From positions 1,583,048-1,647,047 of the forward strand of contig NC_030993.1 in NCBI RefSeq assembly GCF_000149955.1: a DNA stretch of 64,000 bases, in the 5' to 3' direction. A program made the translations under genes and the position numbers. Positions 36,180-47,143 of this stretch are shown one piece after another (the stretch's first letter is position 1; each line of letters opens with the position of its first letter). The notes under the pieces are model-generated. The model was not told the DNA's origin. It did no database searches and saw only the letters and a list, made by a program, of their open reading frames with translations. The stretch comes from Fusarium oxysporum f. sp. lycopersici 4287 (lineage: Eukaryota; Ascomycota; Sordariomycetes; Hypocreales; Nectriaceae).

Positions 36180-39100
36180 CGCGAGGGGATCGATATGTTG
36201 GACAACGTTGAATTATCGTGAAAGATAGCAAAGTCCCATGCTGAGTCTTGAATCTAAGGAATGGATCGGGGGTGGAGTTGGAGCGCCGTGGTAGTATCTC
36301 GCAGGGCACTGTATCTTGCGGTGTAAATCGTGGAAATCAAAATTCGATTCGAGAGAAAGGCTGTATTGATGGCAGTGGGTTCGATGATGTTGATAGCGGC
36401 GACGACGATGATGATGATGGCAAAAGGATCAAAGTCGCAGGGGTACAGCAGCAGAAGCAAATGCAGCTCAAAAGTCAGCGAAGCAAGATGAGGCTTGGCT
36501 TGGCTGAGTTTGGACTGGCCGGGCGCTTGTTAAGTCGAATCGAATCGGGACGCGGACAGAGCAGGGTCTGGACCTTAGCGGACAACGTAAAGCACGGGAG
36601 GCGAGAATCGGATTTTTCTTGTAGTGCAGTTCAGTCCAACTTAGGTCTTTGGGGGGGTTGAGACGTCGTTCGGAGGTTGGTGGCGGCGGGAGGTCAAGGG
36701 GACGGCGTGCGACTTTGGACCGACTTTCTTGGGGAAGAGAGAGGGGAGAGAGGATGGTCTTTTGAGGGGGAGAAAAGGAGGCCCGGTGAAGAGGGGGCTT
36801 GTGGAGGCGTTTCGAGACGTGGGATGTCAAAGTGCTCTAGTTCTAGCTGAGTTGCCTAGCAGACTAGACTTGTTAGAAAAGGAAAAAAAATGTACTGTTG
36901 GTGAAAATACAAGATGGAGAACAGTACGGCAATAGCGGAAGGGAAGTGGTCTAATATGGGCAATAATAGCGATACCTAGCGGTAAAGACCTTTGACTAAG
37001 TGAAGTTTGAGAGTTTGGTTGGATGGATGGATATTCCTGGGAGAGGAAGAAGAAGAGTCAATGGAACAAATGGAAATGGAAGGTCTCGGTACTAGGTAGG
37101 AGTCAGTACCTATTAATCAAGGTGCCGTAGCTCAGTACAGGTAGGTCACGGTAGCGGGCAGCTGTGCTAAAGGGAGAGGGGGGGTCCCTGTGTTTGAAAG
37201 GTGTTGACCCGATGCTGCACATTAATCTACAAGTTGTCGAATCAATAACGATTCCTACTACAGACACGGAAACATGACAGGAGAGCCACACCGTCAAACA
37301 AAGAACTAATCAACTAATGATGCCACTCTGAACTTTCAGGGCGTACATGTCGGGTCCCGTCCCTGACGAGCCGTACCAGTACATGCTTCAACTCCTTAGA
37401 AACGGGAGTGCAGTACGACACGGCCGAAAGTGATTCATGGTCTGTGCCTATTTAATTCCGTCCTTCTTGCAAACTCAAGTGGTCTGTCGTCTGTATGTAT
37501 CTCTAGTTCCCTTGCAATCCAATGTAAGAGAGCACGGACAACTGCATCCGTTGGCAGGGGTCCAGAATAATGAAAAAGCTAAGAGCCGGAGCAACAGCAC
37601 GAAAGAGGTCAGAAAGCCACGTCCAGAAGAGCAGTGATTTTCGTTTTTCTGCTCGCTTGTCAGACATTAGCTCTGTCTAACTCTTGACATATATCTGGTT
37701 TATCAACGGGGAAACAGGGGGTTTCAAGCCAAGATGCTAGCTTATCAACAGATGGCGTCGAGTTGACTCCAGAAGAGGAATTCCCGTCGTCTGGTGTAAG
37801 ACGGAGGATTCGACTTGACTCGACTTGGTGGATGCCTTCAAGTGCTAGGAGGTATAAAACAACAACTAGCTTGCAGACGATGCTTGCTATGACTAGTAGA
37901 GCAGAGTCCTGCACTGCAAAGTACCAGAACCGACAATTGCCATTACGGCACACAGAACCAAGTGTGGGCTAAATAACCGACCAATGATGGTGACCGGTGG
38001 CAGTCCAGCCAGAAAAAAAGCGCCTGGTTGTTTGTTAGCATGGGATGGAATGGCTTGGCTTGGCTCGTGGGATATAATGGCATGAGAATTCGAGAATGAC
38101 TAGAGAAATATCATGGTATGACTTTACTTTACGATCTATCAGAAGATATGTTGATGAATGAACCTGGTTAGACTGCTCAGGCTACTTGAGAATGATGTTT
38201 GAAGTTGTCCATCTCTATCTAGCCTTATGTTGAGATATTCTACAACTCTCGTAAAAGCAGCCTTCCTTCTCTCTACTAACTCTATCTTGACTATCTCACA
38301 TCACCAAAGATGCCGTCGTTGCATTGCATTGCATGGGTGAGTTCGTCTCTCTCGCTATTCCCATTTTCGTGCTCAGCTGGCTCAGAGTTGAGTTCGTTCA
38401 TCTGGCCCCAGACCATGACAAGGGTCCTGACTCTTGTAAAAGAGCCAGCCAAACAAGACAGGGGACTGTATGTACGACCTACCCTGGTTCCACTGTCGTT
38501 CAAAAAGAGTCCAGGGTGAGAGAAACGTCCTGCGTCCCTAGGTGCAGCAGCGTTGACCTGCAATGTAACTATGCTAAAGGTGCACTATACCGCCAAAGAT
38601 CATCACCACGTCCATCTCCTTTTTTTCCCTATTGACAAGTAGAAACACGCAGTTTCATATTCATATAATTTTCATTGCTTCAGGAAGCCACACACAGTCG
38701 GCATGTTTCCCTCTCTACGGTTACCGCTTACTACCACCTTGCCTGTTCATCCATAACATAACATTACATTACTGACTAACTGATTACCTCTCCTCTTGTT
38801 CGGCGTGTCCGAAGGGGTAGTGCTTGTGGATAGGCGGCGCGTGGCGGAAACCAGTCTAACCACTGATCAGCTTGACAACTCGACTAAGACGAGACCATTT
38901 CGTGCCCCGTCGACACAAGATCGAAAATACACAGTTAGTTGTATCTCAAGTACCTTTCGACATGTGCTTCACGATGCAGACCATTTCTGACCTTTATCGC
39001 CGAGGCGAATCAGCTGCTGGGAGTGTGAGAATCCCCTAATACTCACTGAAGCCGTGCTCGAGATCTACATGTCGATACATGCTAATGTTGACTTGGCGGT

Positions 39101-42100
39101 CTTGCAAGTGCACAACCAACCAACTTGACCTTTGTCGCTTATTGGCCAATTGGCCAGTTCTGTTTTAATCTTGTTCGATATTAATGCTTGTTATTGAGGA
39201 ATTGGGATATGGCATTAACACGTTCAAACTCTCGGATTCAATGTTCCCATTGCAGAACTCAAAACTCCGATCTTGGCTCATATCGACACGGTATTGGTCC
39301 TTGAAATAATCGCAATTGGCCAGCTGAGCAAAGATGTGCTCCGTCTCAGCTCAAATTTCAACCTCGGATTTACGGGGTGCCTAGGTTCGCCGGAGAAGCA
39401 TTCCCCTTTTCGCCTGGACTCAATACAATAGCACTCTGCTGCTAGTGATCGTCTCCAATGTTTGAGCTCCTGATGCTTCGTGGCGTAAACCAATATGGGG
39501 GGACCAACAGCAGAAAACCCGACAAAGGCCGGACGGGCGGCCAGGTACGAAAAGACTAGGGGAGAAGCTGACACACGACGATCAAACTACTTCCTCTGTT
39601 AGGGGTTGATGGAGACGGAGACGTGGAGCTCTTGTTGGTCGCAAGGTTGACAGGGTCATTTGACATCGCTACCGACCAACCAGCAACGACAACTCTACTG
39701 CACCTATCCAGCTCGTTGGGCCTTTGATGCGTTCTCAGATCTCATCCAAAGAACGGGCCCCTGCATGAACAAGAGCGACTACTGTAGCTATGTTTGCTTC
39801 ACAAACAGGCCTGGTTTGTGTTTGTGTGACCCTAACGTCTTTCTGGAAGGCTTCTTTCGGCTCACATGCTAATAACACAAGACGGCCCAGTACCGGTACA
39901 TATGCATGAGTCCTTCAGTTATGAGTTGGATTTGGATTCTGCAAACGCCGTTCATGTGCAGATAAGCGACGGAGATGCCCGTAGTCGACAACGGTGACTT
40001 GTCGTGTAGAGGGACATAGTGGCGTGCCTCATGACTTAATAACCAAGCAGCCAAACCGGGGCTAGCTTGGCCTGCCGCGTTCCGATGCACATAGACCGGC
40101 TTTGTTTGCCATGTTTGGACTGACGTGTATTTCACTTGCTCACTGCTCATAGGGAGACACTGATATAGGGGAGCTGAATACAGCTGCCTGGAAGCTTTTA
40201 CAGGTCAGAGATAATGTGTTCTGCAGTATCGCAATACCATGGTACGAAGGTGCAAATTGCACATATCTCACTTACACCGATCCCTTGCCAAGGTGCTAGA
40301 TTGTATTGGAAGGTGGACACAACGCAACGGGCTGCCAATTACACCAAGAAAAAGCAAAGAAGCACATGTAGCACCATCTCGGGCCCCTGCTCCAGCTTCC
40401 AACGGCGCCGCCTCTTTGATGCAGGCCAGCCAACCAATTTCATTTTGGAGCAGCCGCATCAGCATTCAAAAGATCCCTTGGGAGCTAACGGGCGGATAGG
40501 TGCTGAGGTGCACAGAGATGGAGGTGCCTCAACCGTGTTTCAAAGCCTGTAACCTCGGCGGTACTTGCGAAGTTAGGTATGGATGCTATGTCCCAGCCTC
40601 TGAACGTCATCACAGTCACAAGGCTGCCGAAGACGTTCGTCTGGTCCCCCTGTCCCTGATACCGTTCCAGATGCCGACCCATGTTTGCTGATCCTCCTAT
40701 TATTTAACGCCGCAGCCGTTTTCAAAGTCTTTCGTGTTGGTTCAATGAAGTCTTTGTCATGATTGCATAGGTATCAAGTCCAAACCTAGAGATGGAGCAA
40801 TTTCAAATTCACTGCATGAACACGTCGGAAGCTGATACTCGCTTAGAGCGATAGATAACTCCTACCAAACCTTCAGCAGGGTTGATCCCCGGGCATTTCT
40901 CCAACGTCAACTCGAACTGCTTCCTTTTAACTTCCATTACAGTTGATCCCATCACCTCAGCAAACGGAGCTCGTTTGATAAACCACGTGTGGCATTGGCT
41001 TGCTTGTATCCGTAGTGTTGCTTCCATGAAAACAAAATTGAATTGTTCTAGAACAACGCTCCAAGACGTTAGTGGCTTGGAAAACGCCTCTCGGGCAATG
41101 CCGCGGCCGGCCAAGAAGCATTTTATATCGAATATTGGTATAGACAAAGAAACACTTCTCCGATATGATGCCTCTTTTCCGGCTGAATGGCATTTGACAT
41201 GAGTCTGCTTTCCCCATCAAGGTGCCATTTATCCTATTTGCCGGTGATCTAACAGCTGAGGCGCAACGCCGCCTGCCAAGGTCTGCATTTCTCACGACAG
41301 TTTGGTGTTTAGTTTGTTGTTTAGTTTGTCTAGTTTCTTCCTTACGAATCCACGATGCGGTTATTTTCATCAAAATCATACGTTTGTGTTCTAGATTCGG
41401 AAGAACAAGGATCCAACCGAATCGCAACTGTCAATTTAAATAGCTTTGGTGCTTGGTGCGTGTAATTGAGCAAGTTGCGCAAGCCTTATTCTAGTGGATA
41501 TCTCACAATCTTTCTTCTTTTGTATGCCCAGGTATGAATAGTCAATCTGCAGGCCGAAACTCTGGAACAATACAGGAAGATAGTTTGCTTCCTGAGTTAT
41601 ATTCGTATTATTTGATCAGAGGAGACGATCTTTTTTTTCGACTGGCCGGACTAGACGGCGATCTCGTTTCAGTCGATAACTTTATTTCGTTGTTGTTCTC
41701 TGTGCAAGCGAAATTCGGCAGTCAACTGACTTCCAATCCCTACGTTATGGATCCTACCTTGACGGCAGTCATGATCGTTCAACTACCGATCAGATGGATA
41801 TCTCAAATGATAGGGTGCAGGAGACTCGACGTCAACCTCTAACCTCTGCTATCTGAACAAATCATATCTCATCATGGATAAGGTACCCTGGTTTACCGGA
41901 GGGAGTGCTCCAGCCCTGCCAGAGTCAGGATGAAGAATTCCCAACGCCATTACTCCATCAAAATTTTTACTCGTAATTAAGTATCAAATTTCAATCACGA
42001 GTATTAACAAATCCCCAGTTCTTTCATTATACGATCATCGCCTAAGTATGGTGTAGGTTAGTCTATCTACAAATCATGACGATTGAGATCGCTTAGAGTA

Positions 42101-42279
42101 TGATGCTCGATGACGTAGTTGAAATAACATCACTCCAATTTGAGCTACATTGGAAGCCCAGAACTTGCCAAATACACCTTTCAACTGCTTCAGAAGACTA
42201 CACAGATCACCTATAACATCACCTTAAGCTCAGTTTCTACCAGAAACCCACGTCTATCGTCCATTCATCGTCCGTCGCC
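36180..42279. other. Long gene-poor region (6.1 kb)
   Basis: Only short unsupported frames on both strands. The left kilobase is the promoter/leader side of the STK32-type gene and has purine-rich tracts and GAT/GAC triplet repeats (near 36390-36420). The rest shows nothing I can assign. The frame at 41534-41842 is discussed among the rejected items. Confidence 0.5.
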
Positions 42280-42702
42280 ATGTCTCTCTTCCGCCATGTC
42301 CTCCGTACAACCGCAACCACCATCCGCCCTTTTCACACAACAACACGCTTGCAGATGCCGTATAAGCACGATCAGGACCGAGAATCTTTGCGCCCAGTTG
42401 CGAATGAGAACACAAAGTCAGGAACGGACGAGCAAGTTGCCTCTGAGCACGCAGACATCGCCTTTGACCCTAACACGACACGGCCTGAGGAAGCTGCCGA
42501 CAAGACCAGGGAGAGGACCAAATCTAAGGGTCGAGAGGGAGAAGACGCCCTGAACGCGAGTGGTGCGAACCAAAAGCTTAGCACACCCATGGGTGATGAG
42601 AAAACGATTAAGACCAAGGGTGCTGGAGAAGAGATCTCAAAGGGAGGATCCAGCGGAGGTGGAAGTGCGCCCAAGAAGGGAGATCTGCCCAAGGCCAAGT
42701 AA
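42280..42702 (+). CDS. Small conserved protein, probably mitochondrial, disordered and charged
   Basis: A 140-aa single-exon frame. The first 25 residues (MSLFRHVLRTTATTIRPFHT) are an amphipathic, Arg/Thr/Ser-rich presequence without acidic residues, with the fungal-type FHTTTRLQ cleavage region, so import into mitochondria is likely. The mature part is very hydrophilic: repeated acidic and basic stretches, a SGANQKLSTPMGDEKT block and a Gly/Ser/Lys-rich end (GGSSGGGSAPKKG). I recall similar small proteins across Sordariomycetes but no known function. The start is the first Met, preceded by a CGCC context. No transmembrane segment is visible. Confidence 0.7.
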   Translation: MSLFRHVLRTTATTIRPFHTTTRLQMPYKHDQDRESLRPVANENTKSGTDEQVASEHADIAFDPNTTRPEEAADKTRERTKSKGREGEDALNASGANQKLSTPMGDEKTIKTKGAGEEISKGGSSGGGSAPKKGDLPKAK

Positions 42703-42836
42703 GAAGTGGGAAAATGAAGCGAGAGGTCAAAAGTGTCTATGAACTGTATCTCGTGTACTCCTTATGATGGCATATGTATTACCTATTCGTTCATCAGAAG
42801 AAAAGCTCGGAGGCTTAATTGCATATATAGATAATT

Positions 42837-42849
42837 GGGGGGGGGGGGG
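42837..42849 (+). repeat. Poly(G) run of 13
   Basis: Thirteen consecutive G residues about 135 bp after the stop codon of the small mitochondrial-type gene. The length may be imprecise in the assembly. Confidence 0.8.
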
Positions 42850-43879
42850 AGCCCACAACAACAACCTCAGCGCCTGAAAGACGTGGAATTTCTATTTCAA
42901 TGAGTGCTCGGAAAATGATTGAATGTGATTGATAGGAGAATGAATCAGCTGCGAAATGCTACGGCACTCCCACCCATGGATATCACGGACAGTCACAACG
43001 ACTACTTACCTGAGTACCTTAGGTAGTAGACCAGCAACTGCACAAATGTCGAAGGAAGCTCCCAGCTGACAGAACCTCGTCTTGCTTGATTCAGCTATCA
43101 AGCCCAAAATGACATCTGTCTTGGCAATTCGCATTATTGTTCCGAGTTTGATAATCATTCAATACCACTCGAGTTAAGTTCAATGTTCGTCATCGGTCAT
43201 CGAAATATCATTCAACAAGTAAACGAACGTCATGGAAACCCTCGAAACATCACAATGTCACATCTCCCTAGGAGATCTGGTAGCCGATGACGAACTTAAC
43301 GAGTTGCACTTCGACATAGTCAACACATTCGATCGAGCCCTGAATACTGGAGACGGCATCTCAGATCAAGCCGTTGACCAAAATGGACCAGATCCTAGTA
43401 GAAGTAGGTCTGGAACTGGATCGAACCAATCTACGGAGGGCCAACAGCTTGACGCCGAGGCAGAGAAGCTCGCTGATGAACTGGAAGAGCTATGGTAGGA
43501 ACATGTGTCTCAAATCCTCAACTCCCAAGCTGGCATATCTTCTTGTTCTTCTTCTAAAATATTCCTGACTGCAGTCTGGAAAGTTTTCCGAGAAGTTCCT
43601 CGACGAATTCCGGTTGAGGATGAACGTATGAATCTCCTTGTACGCACGATAGATGTCCTCGGGCAACAGCACACAAAACCATCTGACCCCCAAGGGATTT
43701 GTGTCTGGAAAGGCTTACCAGGGCCGCAAAGGCTTTTTCTAGAAGTTTCTAATGGCATGTTCCTGGGCCTCCCTTTCGCCGAAACCTCTTGAGAGTCCCA
43801 CTGATTATTACTTAGTTCCCCCCGACGACACTTGCCTGCGTCGAACGTATAGTGGGTGGGTGTCTTTTCAGTTGTTTTA

Positions 43880-43916
43880 CAGTGGGGGGCAAAAAGTATG
43901 AATCCAAACGCAAGTA
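43880..43916 (+). repeat. Left terminal inverted repeat of the impala-like element
   Basis: A 37-bp repeat starting CAGTGGGGGGCAAAAAGTAT. It pairs with 45125-45163 with one mismatch and a two-base difference in the G run (6 versus 8). Confidence 0.92.
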
Positions 43917-45124
43917 CCGGACTGATCGGGCTAGCCCGAACAGGCATGTGTTATAATGCCGCTTTCATATTACAATTTTAACCTAATAAGGTCAATTAAA
44001 ACAGCTTCAATACTTTATATACCAGCCTTCAGCAGTAATTATAGTAGTAATACAGTTCGGCATTATATCGCAAAGGTTCTTTAGAACCCTTTCTTTAAGG
44101 TTATCCTAAGCCTTTATTATAGCTAAGACTAAGGCATATTATATAGTAACTATATCCTCTATATAAGTTAGTTCTAGGTATAACTAATAGATCTCTGCCT
44201 TTATTAATACCTATAGATTCTCTATAGGGTTTAAATTAGGCAAATAAGGCAGCTATATTATTAGCTAGACCTAAAGCTCTTCTAGCAGGGCCTTAATAAT
44301 ATAGGCAGTATATATAAATATATTATTATATATAAAGATATTACCTAGCTAAAGAAATTATAGCAGTATAATAAAATAAAGATTATAGATACTAATAGTA
44401 TTAATATTACTAATAAGAGGCACTAAGGGCATATAAGATCTATAACTAAAGGCAGCCTAGAATATCTGCTATATAGCATCTTATCTCCTAGCCTTACTTA
44501 TATCCTATATGTAAAGGGCTTTATAAGGCAATAAGAAGGTCTAAATAAGTCTTATGCCTTAATTGCAGCAGATTATATACTTATTATTCTATTTAACCTT
44601 TTGCTAATTAATACCCTAATATTATATAGCCTAATTAAGCCTTTTATATACCTATAGTAGTATTAGGGCTATATATTTCTTTTATATTTATTTTCTCTTA
44701 TTTATCTTATATAAGAGGTATTATAAGGAATGCAGTTTAATAGGATTATTAATAGAATTAAGTAAATCTCTTATTATTATATATAGATTAGTTATAATAA
44801 TATTATAAATCTAATCCTATTACTTTTCTATAAGCTTATATAATGCACCTAATTGCAGCAGGGATATATTATTAGCTCTATGTTATGCCTTGCAGCATAG
44901 GGTCGTTTTAATTATGCCGAGAGGGATATTAGGGAAATACTTCTTAATCTATAAATGTATAAGCCCTTGCCTACGTAATTTATATATACGAGACCGTAAT
45001 AAAGGCGATAATTCCTTGCCTCAAGGCATCGTTATAGTGTTATAATATGTGTTATAGGGAAGAAATTAGCATGCAAAAGCTGCAGGGAAAAACGCGTGCC
45101 TAATCGGGTTAGGGGCAGGCCAGC

Positions 45125-45163
45125 TACTTGCGTTTAGATTCATACTTTTTGCCCCCCCCACTG
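45125..45163 (-). repeat. Right terminal inverted repeat of the impala-like element
   Basis: A 39-bp repeat, complementary to the left end apart from a C/T mismatch and two extra C in the C run. The C/T change is of the kind RIP produces. Confidence 0.92.
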
Positions 45164-45749
45164 TATGCTTGTCTCGTTGCCAAAAGTATATTGCGAGATG
45201 ACTCACCTGCCTCCAACGTCATGAAACAAGCGCTAGAAGATCCATTACCACTTGAGCCACGGATGTCTGATGCTTATATTCTTGGGGCCTGTGAATGGAT
45301 CATAGCAGCCGGCTCACAGCTATATTTTCGGATTGGGTTTATCGAAACATTATGGGCAGGGCATTTAGCACAGTGGCCGTTCGGGCAGGGTGCAATTCCC
45401 AGAGAAAGATGGGATTCCTGGAAAAAGAGGCTCAAAGTACTGCGGAGAGAACTTGGGTCTGACCAGAGAAGTCTGCAGGACAGACTGTTCGAAGCAGACC
45501 AATACATGTCGTATGAGATAGATCAAAAGCGCCAAGAGTATAAAATCTTTCTAGCATCAATACGGGATGAGCAAGCAAATGTAGTTAAATGGTTGGGTGG
45601 CGTGTAATGCGCCAAGATCCCGGGGAAGTGCAGGATGCATCAGCAAACTGTGGTCAACTTTACATTCATCATGCCATGAAAACATCAAGCCCATAGTGGC
45701 TCAAACTCCCGACGCCAGGCTATGCATATCACTACTAACGCGCCAATGC

Positions 45750-46406
45750 CTAGGCGTACATCATGTCGCCGTCCTCCTCCTCGTCGTCATCCTGCACGGC
45801 AGGGACCTCCTTCTTCTTCCCCAAGTCTTGACGGCACATGGGACATGTACCCTTGCTGCGCAACCAAGGTCCGACGCACTCGAGATCAAATCGATGCCCT
45901 CCTTTGCATGGGAGCTCAACAACGAGGCAATATTCGTCTTCTAAATAGGGCACCTTACAGATGGCGCAGTCGTCATCCTTCTTGAGGGTTTTGCGACTGA
46001 CACGGTCGATTGAGTCGACAAACTCTTGCGACACCCCATGCAGGCGAGTGGGAGGATCGTTGATATCATCTTCGAGATTCATTATCAGAGACTCGAGAAA
46101 GTCTCGGTTATCGTCTGTAGGAGCGGTGGTGTGCAGCTGGTGTAGCTGTTCCTGGAGGAGGCGGAAGAGAGTAGCCGTGTCGACGGGGGTGGGCGTGGCG
46201 TGTGGGTTGTGATGAGGAGTTTGGTCGCCTGAAGGTTCGGCGATCTGATCGAGGAGGGAGAAGAATGATGACATGTCTACGCGACGGCCTGAACGGCGGC
46301 CTTCAGCAAACTTGACATTGTGTTCGACTTTGGAAAGTTAGCTATAAGATCGAATGGAGGGGTTGAGGGGGGGTTATTTCACGTTACCTTCGTACTGAGC
46401 AGCCAT
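45750..46406 (-). CDS. RING-type E3 ubiquitin ligase candidate
   Basis: Exon 1 (46406-46388) encodes only MAAQYE plus one base. The intron ends CTAACTTTCCAAAG, and exon 2 (46327-45750) completes 198 aa. The C-terminal RING (residues about 127-171) reads DDCAICKVPYLEDEYC, then LPCKGGHRFDLECVGPWL and GTCPMCRQDL. Ligand positions are C127, C130, C147, H151, D154, C157, C168 and C171: an Asp stands where RING-H2 has its second His, and three residues instead of one separate C147 from H151. The tail is acidic (DDDEEEDGD). Such proteins transfer ubiquitin from an E2; the target is unknown. It is divergent from FMP52 across a 737-bp intergenic region. Confidence 0.85.
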
Positions 46407-47143
46407 TGTGAATCCTGGAAAACTGCGTTTGATTGTTCGTTCGCTGCTGGGGCAAATATTGAGAGAGGAAAGCAAGAATAATGTGTTGGGTGAAGAGAGG
46501 GCGCGCTGGCGTCAAGACGTTGTTGTGTAACGGTCAGACGCAGGCAGAGATGCTGTCGCAAGTTGAGAGAGAGCTCTTGAGTTGTGGGGTAAGAAATGAG
46601 TGAGTGGAGAACTGGACCCCTGCTTCGAAGAGTGCAGGGGCGCCACAGTTGTGCAGTTAAGCTGCAGACAGGACAGGGCAGGGCTGAGGAGGTTGTACGA
46701 TTACGTGCTTACAGCTTCACATAAAAGCTTGGCCCTTAATATCGGTTGATAATTTATTCAAGAACAGCCAAGCCAGGTCGATTTGGAGAAGAATTGAGAC
46801 TTTTGCAATAAAGCAATTGACTTGATTGATCACGATATTATCACATGTCAACTCAGTTTAATGTGGCTGATTACATATCCCGCTAGGACCATGTCGTCAC
46901 ATCGTTCAGTCCCAAGCTTTCCATCCGACGGTTTAAATACTGTGCTTGCGTCCGTCCTGACTGCCTATCGATCAACTTGGTTCTGAACTGATTCGTTATC
47001 TTCCGCTTCTCTACCTATCCAAGTATCTTACCTTGCCTAGGTACTATTGTTTTCATCTTGATACCCTCATCTGCTTCTATTCTTACGATTCGACACTTGT
47101 ACAAACCCTTCACCTACCATAACCACTAATTTACCCTATCGCC
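46407..47143. promoter_or_regulatory. Bidirectional intergenic region between RING gene and FMP52
   Basis: 737 bp between two divergent start codons, so it must hold both promoters and leaders. A GCCTAGGTA word lies at 47035-47043 and pyrimidine-rich sequence precedes the FMP52 start. No specific factor site can be named with confidence. Confidence 0.5.

Larger units (their letters stand above)
43880..45163. mobile_element. RIP-degraded impala/mimp-type Tc1/mariner transposon (1284 bp)
   Basis: The element begins and ends with inverted repeats starting CAGTGGGG and is flanked by TA on both sides (43878-43879 and 45164-45165), the Tc1/mariner target duplication. The left end fits the published Fusarium mimp/impala signature CAGTGGG..GCAA[TA]AA. 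The total of 1284 bp is the size of full-length impala, about 1.28 kb. From roughly 44000 to 44900 the sequence is extremely AT- and TpA-rich, CpA is scarce while CpT and CpC persist, and no frame of 60 codons survives. That is the footprint of repeat-induced point mutation. The outermost ~100 bp at each end keep normal composition. No functional transposase can be made from it. Confidence 0.92.
43232..45607 (+). pseudogene. DUF3632-like gene split by an impala-type transposon
   Basis: Flanking the transposon (43880-45163) are two halves of one reading. The 5' half starts METLETSQCHISLGDL at 43232 and reaches an in-frame TAG at 43496-43498. The same frame stays open beyond it (VFREVPRRIPVEDERMNLLV) until TGA at 43790. 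In the +1 frame, homology-like sequence continues (DYYLVPPDDTCLRRTYSGWV) to the insertion. Removing the element with one TA copy restores QLFYACLVAKSI across the junction, and the 3' half continues with SDAYILGACEWIIAAGSQLY and RERWDSWKKRLKVL to the stop at 45605-45607. The pattern resembles fungal DUF3632 proteins of unknown function. An unannotated intron could explain the stop or the shift, but not the insertion, so the gene is most likely dead. Confidence 0.75.

Noticed and set aside
41534..41842. 102-codon plus-strand frame starting MNSQSAGRNSG
   Set aside because: No domain and no clear upstream or downstream exon; the second half looks like random translation.
43494..43574. Intron that would remove the TAG in the DUF3632-like gene (GTAGGA donor, CTGACTGCAG acceptor)
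   Set aside because: Splicing there leads into a frame that stops soon after, whereas ignoring it keeps the family-like frame; a nonsense mutation is simpler.
45128..45607. Separate gene starting inside the transposon end
   Set aside because: The apparent start codon lies in the inverted repeat; only sequence after the TA at 45164 is protein-like, and it joins the upstream half.
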